5,502 bases of DNA from Alphaproteobacteria bacterium (GTDB lineage: Bacteria; Pseudomonadota; Alphaproteobacteria; Rhodospirillales; Rhodospirillaceae): NCBI GenBank assembly GCA_003250275.1, contig QKGW01000010.1:1-5502 (forward strand), written 5' to 3'. Positions 1 to 5,502 of this stretch are shown piece after piece (positions within the stretch are counted from its first letter, which is position 1; each line of letters starts with the position of its first letter). A program made the translations under genes and the position numbers. The notes below the pieces were generated by a model. The model saw only the letters and a list, made by a program, of their open reading frames with translations, was not told the origin of the DNA and searched no databases.

Positions 1-1
1 C

Positions 2-211
2 ATCCGCGACGTCGTCGGCGGCCGCGCCGGCGGCTACGAAAAGGCCCTGCGCCAGGCCAAGGAACTTGCCCTCGAGGAAATGCGCGAGGAAGCCTACAAC
101 CTCGGTGCCCACGCGGTGATCGCCGTCGACCTCGACTACGAAGTTATAGGCGGCGACGACAAGACCATGCTGATGGTCTCCGCAAACGGCACCGCCGTTC
201 GTTACGGCTGA
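2..211 (+). CDS. UPF0145 (YbjQ-like, DUF74) family protein, C-terminal part
   Basis: This is the last 69 codons of a gene that begins left of the window. It reads in frame from base 2 to a TGA stop at 209-211. The opening residues IRDVVGGRAGGYEKAL, then the stretch around ALEEMREEAYNLGAHAVIAV, DLDYEVIGG and MLMVSANGTAV, match the conserved core of the UPF0145/YbjQ family, also called the putative heavy-metal-binding domain family. Full members are usually a little over 100 residues, so roughly the first 35 are missing. The family forms small cytoplasmic oligomers; its biochemical role is not established, and the 'heavy-metal-binding' name is not proof of metal binding. No cysteine or histidine cluster is visible in this part, which has a single His in GAHAV. 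The gene converges on the transporter gene across a terminator-like region. The family call is secure; the function is unknown. Confidence 0.9.
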   Translation: MRDVVGGRAGGYEKALRQAKELALEEMREEAYNLGAHAVIAVDLDYEVIGGDDKTMLMVSANGTAVRYG

Positions 212-218
212 AGCCGTA
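203..218 (+). repeat. Small hairpin enclosing the UPF0145 stop codon
   Basis: A perfect 6-bp inverted repeat, TACGGC (203-208) and GCCGTA (213-218), leaves the four-base loop TGAA. The loop contains the whole TGA stop codon. The stem is short and may be chance in GC-rich DNA, but it is the first of five stems lying in series through the convergent intergenic region. Confidence 0.4.
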
Positions 219-222
219 GGAA

Positions 223-239
223 CCGGGGCTCCGCCCTGG
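223..239. repeat. GC-rich intergenic hairpin, left module, stem 1
   Basis: CCGGGGC (223-229) pairs with GCCCTGG (233-239) over a TCC loop, giving 7 pairs including one G-U. It has the same GGGGC-NNN-GCCC shape as the hairpin at 368-384 on the far side of the region, read on the opposite strand. That similarity suggests both are parts of one repeated module. Confidence 0.55.
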
Positions 240-244
240 ACCCG

Positions 245-265
245 CCAAGGGCCTCGGGCCCTTGG
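245..265. repeat. GC-rich intergenic hairpin, left module, stem 2
   Basis: This is a perfect 9-bp inverted repeat: CCAAGGGCC (245-253) and GGCCCTTGG (257-265) around a TCG loop. It is preceded by ACCCG (240-244), and the same context precedes the corresponding hairpin at 337-359 when read on the other strand. There is no T-run after either arm, so it is not a classical terminator on its own. Confidence 0.65.
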
Positions 266-278
266 ATCCCATTCGTTT

Positions 279-321
279 CCAAAGACAATGGGCCACCCTT
301 GCGGTGGCCCATTGTCTTTGG
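279..321. terminator. Bidirectional intrinsic terminator-like hairpin between convergent genes
   Basis: A perfect 19-bp inverted repeat spans 279-297 and 303-321 around the five-base loop CTTGC. The inner stem is GC-rich (GGGCCACC/GGTGGCCC). The outer stem is A/T-rich, with AAAGACAAT opposite ATTGTCTTT, so each strand's transcript ends its stem in a U-rich segment. This suits the 3' ends of both the UPF0145 gene (+) and the transporter gene (-). No long T-run follows the stem on either strand, so the U-rich part lies inside the stem. Position between two convergent stop codons and perfect pairing make a shared terminator the best reading. Actual termination efficiency cannot be judged from sequence. 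Confidence 0.75.
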
Positions 322-336
322 AGGTAAACGGGAGGC

Positions 337-359
337 CCGGAGGGTCCAAGACCCTCCGG
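337..359. repeat. GC-rich intergenic hairpin, right module, stem 2
   Basis: CCGGAGGGTC (337-346) pairs perfectly with GACCCTCCGG (350-359), 10 bp, around a CAA loop. On the - strand it is preceded by ACCCCG, and it sits between the other right-module stem and the terminator. It therefore occupies the same place as the 245-265 hairpin does in the left module. The two stems differ in base sequence but both pair fully. Confidence 0.65.
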
Positions 360-367
360 CGGGGTCT

Positions 368-384
368 CAGGGGCAGCGCCCCTG
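368..384. repeat. GC-rich intergenic hairpin just after the transporter stop
   Basis: CAGGGGC (368-374) and GCCCCTG (378-384) pair perfectly over 7 bp with an AGC loop. On the - strand the hairpin begins two bases past the transporter's TAG stop (387-389). It could protect the transporter mRNA 3' end or be part of the repeated intergenic module; sequence alone does not decide this. Confidence 0.6.
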
Positions 385-386
385 TC

Positions 387-1640
387 CTACCGCCCCGGCC
401 GTGGCACGGTGGCGAGCAGCAGGCCGCCAGCGGCGAGGAAGATCAGGATCGTCGCCATGCCCCAGCGTTGCGAGTGGGTGGCGTCGGTGACGACGGCGAG
501 GACGGCGGGTCCAGCGAAGGCGGTGACCTTGCCCGAGAGGGCATAGAGGCCGAAGCAGGCGTTGAGGTCCTCGGGCGGCGCGATACGCGCCATGAAGGTG
601 CGGCTCGCCGCCTGCGCCGGGCCGAGGAACACCCCGAGCAGCAGGCCGAGAATCCAGAACGCGGTGACGCTCTCGGTGAGCACGAGGGCGAGGCCGATCG
701 CGAAGATTGCCGCAACCGCGCCGAGCACCACCGCCTTGGGGCCGAGCGCGTCGTCGGCCCAGCCGCTCGCCGCCGCGCCGATCCCGGCGGTGACGTTGAG
801 CGCGATGCCAAAGACGATCACCTCGGACAGCTCCATGCCGAAGGTGCCCGCGGCGTAGACACCACCGAACGCGAACAGGGTGTTGAGGCCGTCGGTATAG
901 AGCATCCGCGCGACGAGAAAGCGTCCAACGCGCGAGGCGGGCGGCCAGCGCCGCACCGCGCGCACGAGGTTGGGCAGCGCGCCGCGCACCGCGCTCGTGA
1001 GGCTGCCGCCCGCGCCGCGCGGATCCTTGACCCAGAGCAGGAACGGCAGGGTGAACACCGCGACCCAGAGCGCCACCAGCAGCGCGGCGGCGCGCACCGT
1101 CTCGCCCTGGGCGGGGTCAAGGCCGAAGGGCGGCGGCGACGCCTTGATCAGCCCGAACAGCACGACGACGAGGCAGACGAGCCCGCCGATGTAGCCGAGC
1201 CCCCAGGCCCAGCCGGAAATCCGCCCGATCCGCCCGGGCGGCGCGACCGCGGGCAGGAGCGCGTTGTAGAACACCGTCGCGACCTCGAAGCACACCGTGC
1301 CCGCCGCGACCAGCACCAGGCACAGCAGCGCCGAATCCGGCTCGGGGCGGACGAACCAGAGCGCGCCGGTGGCGAGGCAGACGCCGAGGGTCAGCGCCGC
1401 CACCCACCAGGTACGCCGCCCGGAGCGGTCCGTCACCGCGCCGAGGAACGGGCTGGTCAACGCGATCACCGCGCCCGCCGCCGCCATCGCCCAGCCCCAC
1501 TGCGCGGTGCCCGCCTCTTTCGAGACCGCCACCGCCTGGGTGAACCAGGTCGAGATCACGAAGGTCTGCACCACCGTCGGGAACGCCGAGTTGGCCCAGT
1601 CGTAGAGGCACCATCCGAGCGCGGGACGAGAGTTGGACAT
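387..1640 (-). CDS. MFS transporter, UMF1 / Atg22-like family
   Basis: This complete 417-residue integral membrane protein starts at ATG (1638-1640) and ends at TAG (387-389). The N-terminal WCLYDWANSAF (10-20) is the signature I recognise for the UMF1 branch of the major facilitator superfamily, related to yeast Atg22, a vacuolar amino acid effluxer. FYNALLP (124-130), GRISGWAWGLGYIGG (139-153) and FGLYALSGKVTAFAGP (363-378) agree with this. About twelve hydrophobic helices are visible, roughly at 17-37, 49-69, 78-97, 105-128, 145-165, 183-204, 250-266, 270-294, 303-321, 325-345, 363-385 and 393-411. The loop after helix 2 carries the MFS motif A form GAVTDRSGRR (67-76). A basic cytoplasmic loop (205-245) divides the two six-helix halves. 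Length is normal for the family and nothing looks broken. The substrate is unknown; amino acid export is suggested only by the Atg22 relationship and by the upstream glutamate dehydrogenase. Confidence 0.93.
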   Translation of the reverse strand: MSNSRPALGWCLYDWANSAFPTVVQTFVISTWFTQAVAVSKEAGTAQWGWAMAAAGAVIALTSPFLGAVTDRSGRRTWWVAALTLGVCLATGALWFVRPEPDSALLCLVLVAAGTVCFEVATVFYNALLPAVAPPGRIGRISGWAWGLGYIGGLVCLVVVLFGLIKASPPPFGLDPAQGETVRAAALLVALWVAVFTLPFLLWVKDPRGAGGSLTSAVRGALPNLVRAVRRWPPASRVGRFLVARMLYTDGLNTLFAFGGVYAAGTFGMELSEVIVFGIALNVTAGIGAAASGWADDALGPKAVVLGAVAAIFAIGLALVLTESVTAFWILGLLLGVFLGPAQAASRTFMARIAPPEDLNACFGLYALSGKVTAFAGPAVLAVVTDATHSQRWGMATILIFLAAGGLLLATVPRPGR

Positions 1641-1646
1641 CGGGCG

Positions 1647-1651
1647 CTTCC
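1647..1651 (-). promoter_or_regulatory. Ribosome binding site of the transporter gene
   Basis: GGAAG on the - strand lies six bases before the ATG at 1640. This is good Shine-Dalgarno spacing and supports that start, which also places the family's WCLYDWANSAF motif at residue 10 as expected. I see no clear -35/-10 promoter in the 73-base gap, so transcription may come from upstream of the dehydrogenase gene. Confidence 0.6.
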
Positions 1652-1681
1652 GGCTGTTGTCGGGAAAGCAGGACCGGGGGT

Positions 1682-1704
1682 GCGGGGGGATCAGGTCCCC
1701 CCGC
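1682..1704 (-). terminator. Strong GC hairpin between the dehydrogenase and transporter genes
   Basis: A perfect 9-bp inverted repeat, GCGGGGGGA (1682-1690) and TCCCCCCGC (1696-1704), surrounds the loop TCAGG (given on +). On the transcribed - strand it begins nine bases after the dehydrogenase TAA stop and lies 41 bases before the transporter ATG. No U-run follows it, so it is a poor classical terminator. It may instead be a partial terminator, or an mRNA 3'-end stabiliser that sets a lower transporter level within one transcript. The structure is certain on paper; the role is inferred. Confidence 0.5.
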
Positions 1705-1713
1705 TGCCTTGTT

Positions 1714-4700
1714 TTACGCCCGCGCCATGGTGCGGTACTGCCGGGCCGCCACGGTGAGCATGGCGAGGTCCGGAGCCTGGGCGGCGTCGCGGTATTCGCC
1801 GAGCAGGCGGTCGGCCTGATCGACGGCGTAGGCGTTCGCCGCGATCCACTCGGCGAGCGCGGTTTCCACCGCCTCGGCGGTCGCCTCGGTCGCGAGCCGC
1901 GCGAGCACGCCGTGGGCGACGTCGCGCTGCTGCTCGGAGAAGTCCTCGACCAGTGCGCCGAGGGCGAGCTTCTGCCAGTGACTACGCGGCACGAGGTGGC
2001 CCGCCTGGCCCTTGAGCCAGCCGAAGCCGAAGCGTTCGCCGACGCGATCGTGCGCCGCGGCGGCGAGCGGGATCGGCAGCGAGCGGGTTTCCGCCAGGGT
2101 CACCACGTCGGGCACCGAGACCATGTCCTCCAGCGCGAGGATGCGGCGGGCGAGATCGTCGGGCACGCCCGCGGCGATCCAGGCCGCGCCTTCCTCGTCG
2201 GTTTCCGGAGAGACCGCGAGGCGCGACGGCAGCATCGCCTCGACGCCGTCGCGCAGACGGGCCGAGAGACCGGAGATGTCCACCGGCGCGGTGGTGTGGC
2301 GGAGAATCCACGACACCAGCGCCAGCACCGCACGGTTGATCGCGATCAGCATCGCGAGCTGGATCTCGGCAGCCACGCGGTTGTCGAGCGCTTCGACCGC
2401 CGCCCACAGGGTTTCGAGATCGAAGGCGGCGCGCACCACCAGGAAGGCGCGCGCGATGTCCGCCGGGCCGCGGCCCGAATCCTCGATCATCTCGGTGAGG
2501 AAGGTGCCGCCCATGCGGTTGACCACCGCGTTGCCGACCACCGTGGCGACGATCTCGCGGCGCAGACGGTGCGCGTGGATCGCCTCGCCGAAGCCCTGGC
2601 GCAGCGCCGGCGGGAAGTAGCCGACGAGTTCGGCATCGAGCTGCGCGGCGTCCGGCAGGTCGCTGTCGATGATCTCGTCGAACAGCCAGAGCTTGCAGTA
2701 CGGCATCACCACCGCGGTTTCGGGGCGGGTGAGGACGCCGCGCTTGGCGATGCGTTCGGCGAGTTCGTCGTCGGTGGGGAGGAACTCGATCGGCCGGTCG
2801 AGGCGGCCGAGCCGTTCGAGGTGACGGATCAGCCGCGCCTGCTCGTCGAGCCGATCGGGACCGTGCGCCTCCATCATCGAAAGCGCCTGGCTTTGCAGGT
2901 AGTTGTCGCGCAGCACCAACTGCCCGACGTCGTCGGTCATCTTGGCGAGGAGGACGTTGCGCTGCTTCGTCGTCATGTCGCCGTGGGCGACCACCTCGTT
3001 GAGGAGGATCTTGATGTTGACCTCGTGGTCGGAGCAGTCGACGCCCGCCGAGTTGTCGATCGCGTCGGTGTTGATGCGCCCGCCCGCCATCGCGTACTCG
3101 ATGCGCGCCCTCTGGGTGACGCCGAGGTTGGCGCCCTCGCCGACCACCTTGGCGCGGACCATCCGGCCGGTGATGCGCACCGCGTCGTTGGCTCGGTCGC
3201 CGACTTCCGCGTCGGTTTCGTCGGTGGCGCGGAGGTAGGTGCCGATGCCGCCGAAGAACAGCAGATCGACCTCGGCGGCGAGGATCGCGCGGATCAGCTC
3301 GTTGGGCGTCACCGTGTCGCGTTCGAGGCCGAAGCGCGCCACCACCTCGGGCGAGACCTTGAGGCTCTTGGCCTGACGGCTGAGCACCGCGCCGCCCGGC
3401 GAGAGGCACTTGGCGTCGTAGTCGGCCCAGGTCGAGCGCGGAGTGTCGAACAGGCGCTTGCGTTCGGCGAAGGAGGCCTCCGGATCCGGATCCGGGTCGA
3501 CGAAGATGTGGATGTGGTTGAACGCGCCGAGCAGGCGGGTCGCGCGCGACTGCAGCAGGCCGTTGCCGAACACGTCGCCCGACATGTCGCCGACGCCGAC
3601 CGCGGTGAACGGCTGCTCCTGGATGTCGCGGCCGAGTTCGCGGAAGTGGCGCTTCACCGATTCCCACGCGCCGCGGGCGGTGATGCCCATGACCTTGTGG
3701 TCGTAGCCCTGCGAGCCGCCGGAGGCGAAGGCGTCGTCGAGCCAGAAGCCCGCCGCCTGGGATTCGGCGTTGGCGATGTCGGAGAAGGTCGCGGTGCCCT
3801 TGTCGGCGGCGACGACGAGGTAGGGATCGTCGGCGTCGTGCCGCACCACGTTCTCGGGCGGCACCACCCGGCCGCCGACGAGGTTGTCGGTGAGGCCCAG
3901 AAGCGCGCGCATGAACAGCTTGTAGCAGGCGATGCCTTCGGCCAGCACCGCCTCGCGCCCGCCGCCCGCCGGCGGCCGCTTGCAGATGAAGCCGCCCTTC
4001 GCGCCGACCGGCACGATCACCGCGTTCTTGACCATCTGCGCCTTGATCAGGCCGAGGATCTCGGTGCGGAAGTCCTCGGGGCGGTCCGACCAGCGGATGC
4101 CGCCGCGCGCCACCTTGCCGCCGCGCAGGTGCACGGCTTCGAGGCGCGGCGAGTAGACGAAGATTTCCACCCACGGCCGCGGCTTCGGCAAATCCTCGAG
4201 ATCGTGCGAGGAGAGCTTGAAGGCGAGGGTCGGCTTCGGGCCGCCGTCGGCTTCGGTCTGGTAGTAGTTGGTCCGCAGCGTCGCGCGGACGAGGTTGAGG
4301 AAGCGGCGCAGAATGCGGTCCGCGTCCGCCGAGGCGATCGCGTCGAGCCCCTGGCCGATCGCGGCTTCGATTTCCGCGGCGCGCTCGGCGGCGCCGTCCT
4401 GCCGCGTCGGATCGTTGCGGGCGTGGAAGAGATCGACGAGCAGCCGCGTCACCCCGGCGTTGTCGAGGAGGGTCTGCGAGATGTAGGCCTGCGAGAACGG
4501 GAACAGCACCTGGCGCAGATAGCGGGCGTAGGCGCGCAGCACCGTCACCTCGCGGGCGGTGAGCCCGGCGCCGATGACGAGGCGGTTGTAGGCGTCGTTC
4601 TCGACCGCGCCGCTCCACACCTGACGCAACGCGTCGTGGAACGGCTTGCGCAGCGCCTGGATGTCGACGGTGCCGCCGTGCGCGGCGCGCATCCCGAAGT

Positions 4701-5502
4701 CGTGGATCCAGACGTTGACGCCGCCCTGCGCCGCGCCGCCCGCGACCTTGACCGGATAGGGAATCTCCTCGAGCACGCGCAGGCCCATGTTCTCGAGCAT
4801 CGGCAGGATGTCGGAGAGCGGCACCGCATGGCCCTTGCAGTAGACCTTGAGGCGGATTTCCTCGGCGTCGGCTTCGAGCGGACGGTAGAGGTTGAGGTCG
4901 ATCTCGCCGCCGCCGGAAATCAGGTCCTCGATACGGGCGACGTCGAACACCGCCGCCTCGGCGTCGAAGCGTTCGGGGTAATTGCTCGGGAACGCGGCGG
5001 CGTAGCGGCGGTGCACCTCGGCGCCCTTGGCCTCGCCGAGAACGCGGTAGAGCGCGTCGCGCAGGTGGTCGTCCCACGCGCGGGCGACGACGGCGAGGCG
5101 TGCCTCGATCTCGCGCGCGTCGTACGCGGGCACGTCGCCCGGACGGGTGCGCACGATCACATGCAGACGCGCGAGCGGCGATTCCGCCACCTGGGTGTAG
5201 TAGGCGAGAATCTCGCCGTCGAACGCCTGGGCGAGGATTTCCTGTATCGCGAGGCGCAGCGGCGTGTCGAAGCGGTCGCGCGGGATGTAGACGAGGCAAG
5301 AGATGAAGCGCTGGAAATCGTCCTCGCGCAGGAACAGCGCGACGCGGCGGCGCTCCTGCAGCTGGAGGATTCCGACGGCGACCGCGAGCAGATGCTCCTC
5401 GGACGACTGGAACAGTTCGTCGCGCGGCAAGTTTTCGAGAATCGAGAGCAGCTTCTTGCCGTCGTGGCTATTGCGGCGGAAACCGGCGGCAGCGATCACC
5501 CG
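1714..5502 (-). CDS. NAD-specific glutamate dehydrogenase, large (~180 kDa) type, 5' end beyond window
   Basis: This large cytoplasmic enzyme oxidises L-glutamate with NAD+ to 2-oxoglutarate, ammonium and NADH, mainly for amino acid catabolism. Orthologues are called gdhB in Pseudomonas and gdhZ in Caulobacter. The frame is open from the right edge to TAA (1714-1716), 1262 codons, while the family usually has about 1600 residues, so roughly 350 N-terminal residues lie outside. The GTG at 5497-5499 is an internal Val and is used here as residue 1 for numbering. Regions in order: an ACT-like domain (about 50-120); a second ACT-like domain (about 213-270); a helical segment (about 300-410); the catalytic domain (about 420-900), with RGGIRWSDR (465-473), VKNAVIVPVGAKGGF (490-504, likely catalytic Lys501), AADKGTATFSD (564-574, likely Asp566), a Rossmann nucleotide-binding segment VGVGDMSGDVFGNG (634-647) and GEGANLG (787-793); then INTDAIDNSAGVDCSDHEVN (809-828) and a long helical C-terminal region. 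There are no frameshifts or missing motifs. Allosteric control through the ACT domains is known for the family and not readable here. Confidence 0.96.
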   Translation of the reverse strand, partial: RVIAAAGFRRNSHDGKKLLSILENLPRDELFQSSEEHLLAVAVGILQLQERRRVALFLREDDFQRFISCLVYIPRDRFDTPLRLAIQEILAQAFDGEILAYYTQVAESPLARLHVIVRTRPGDVPAYDAREIEARLAVVARAWDDHLRDALYRVLGEAKGAEVHRRYAAAFPSNYPERFDAEAAVFDVARIEDLISGGGEIDLNLYRPLEADAEEIRLKVYCKGHAVPLSDILPMLENMGLRVLEEIPYPVKVAGGAAQGGVNVWIHDFGMRAAHGGTVDIQALRKPFHDALRQVWSGAVENDAYNRLVIGAGLTAREVTVLRAYARYLRQVLFPFSQAYISQTLLDNAGVTRLLVDLFHARNDPTRQDGAAERAAEIEAAIGQGLDAIASADADRILRRFLNLVRATLRTNYYQTEADGGPKPTLAFKLSSHDLEDLPKPRPWVEIFVYSPRLEAVHLRGGKVARGGIRWSDRPEDFRTEILGLIKAQMVKNAVIVPVGAKGGFICKRPPAGGGREAVLAEGIACYKLFMRALLGLTDNLVGGRVVPPENVVRHDADDPYLVVAADKGTATFSDIANAESQAAGFWLDDAFASGGSQGYDHKVMGITARGAWESVKRHFRELGRDIQEQPFTAVGVGDMSGDVFGNGLLQSRATRLLGAFNHIHIFVDPDPDPEASFAERKRLFDTPRSTWADYDAKCLSPGGAVLSRQAKSLKVSPEVVARFGLERDTVTPNELIRAILAAEVDLLFFGGIGTYLRATDETDAEVGDRANDAVRITGRMVRAKVVGEGANLGVTQRARIEYAMAGGRINTDAIDNSAGVDCSDHEVNIKILLNEVVAHGDMTTKQRNVLLAKMTDDVGQLVLRDNYLQSQALSMMEAHGPDRLDEQARLIRHLERLGRLDRPIEFLPTDDELAERIAKRGVLTRPETAVVMPYCKLWLFDEIIDSDLPDAAQLDAELVGYFPPALRQGFGEAIHAHRLRREIVATVVGNAVVNRMGGTFLTEMIEDSGRGPADIARAFLVVRAAFDLETLWAAVEALDNRVAAEIQLAMLIAINRAVLALVSWILRHTTAPVDISGLSARLRDGVEAMLPSRLAVSPETDEEGAAWIAAGVPDDLARRILALEDMVSVPDVVTLAETRSLPIPLAAAAHDRVGERFGFGWLKGQAGHLVPRSHWQKLALGALVEDFSEQQRDVAHGVLARLATEATAEAVETALAEWIAANAYAVDQADRLLGEYRDAAQAPDLAMLTVAARQYRTMARA

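Noticed and set aside
288..1757. A 489-codon open frame on the + strand covering the transporter gene
   Set aside because: It is the antisense shadow of the transporter. The translation is a low-complexity run rich in Arg, Glu, Gly and Ala with no recognisable domain, as expected when GC-rich codons remove stop codons from the opposite strand.
2012..2620. A 202-codon + strand frame opposite the dehydrogenase
   Set aside because: Ser/Arg/Ala-rich composition and no motif; it is antisense to conserved coding sequence and has no separate support.
3481..3496. Short tandem GGATCC-type repeat (TCCGGATCCGGATCCGGG)
   Set aside because: It encodes the DPDPDP segment (669-674) of the dehydrogenase, where Asp-Pro-rich sequence is usual for the family; it is a codon-level coincidence.
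3997..4107. Arg465 where classical hexameric glutamate dehydrogenases have Lys (RGGIRW instead of KGGMRF)
   Set aside because: RGGIRWSDR is, as far as I know, the normal form in the large NAD-dependent class, so it is not an active-site defect. The other two expected lysines (491 and 501) are present.
1982..5299. A 1105-codon open frame on the - strand inside the dehydrogenase gene
   Set aside because: It is out of frame with a gene whose own frame shows all family motifs. The product is an Arg/Pro/Ala-rich string with no domain. Such long overlapping frames are common in high-GC genomes.
5497..5499. GTG as a possible start of the dehydrogenase
   Set aside because: The frame stays open to the window edge (CGG codon at 5500-5502), and the family has about 350 more residues upstream, so this is an internal Val.

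Overview
The window is GC-rich, with strong G/C preference at third codon positions. It reads like an ordinary chromosomal segment of an alphaproteobacterium. The main pointers are the very large NAD-glutamate dehydrogenase and GC-rich intergenic hairpins of a kind I associate, from memory, with Rhodospirillales-like genomes. The order-level placement is inference, because no rRNA or other phylogenetic marker is present.

Layout. On the + strand, bases 2-211 are the 3' two-thirds of a small UPF0145/YbjQ-family gene whose start lies left of the window. Bases 212-386 are a convergent intergenic region packed with hairpins around a 19-bp bidirectional terminator-like stem. On the - strand, 1640-387 encodes a complete 417-residue, 12-helix transporter of the UMF1/Atg22-like branch of the major facilitator superfamily. 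A 73-base gap (1641-1713) with one strong GC hairpin separates it from the gene upstream on the same strand. That gene is the C-terminal ~1260 residues of a large NAD-specific glutamate dehydrogenase (1714-5502), whose 5' end runs off the right edge. No gene-free stretch exceeds 300 bases.

How the genes may work together. The dehydrogenase oxidises glutamate to 2-oxoglutarate and ammonium. The transporter follows it in the same direction and belongs to a family whose yeast relative exports amino acids from the vacuole. A shared role in amino acid catabolism or export is plausible but unproven. The UPF0145 gene is convergent and probably unrelated to the other two.

I see no mobile element, CRISPR array, tRNA or rRNA, and no convincing undescribed gene system. 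The most notable non-coding feature is that the convergent intergenic region is organised as two inverted, diverged copies of one hairpin-rich module meeting at the terminator stem.
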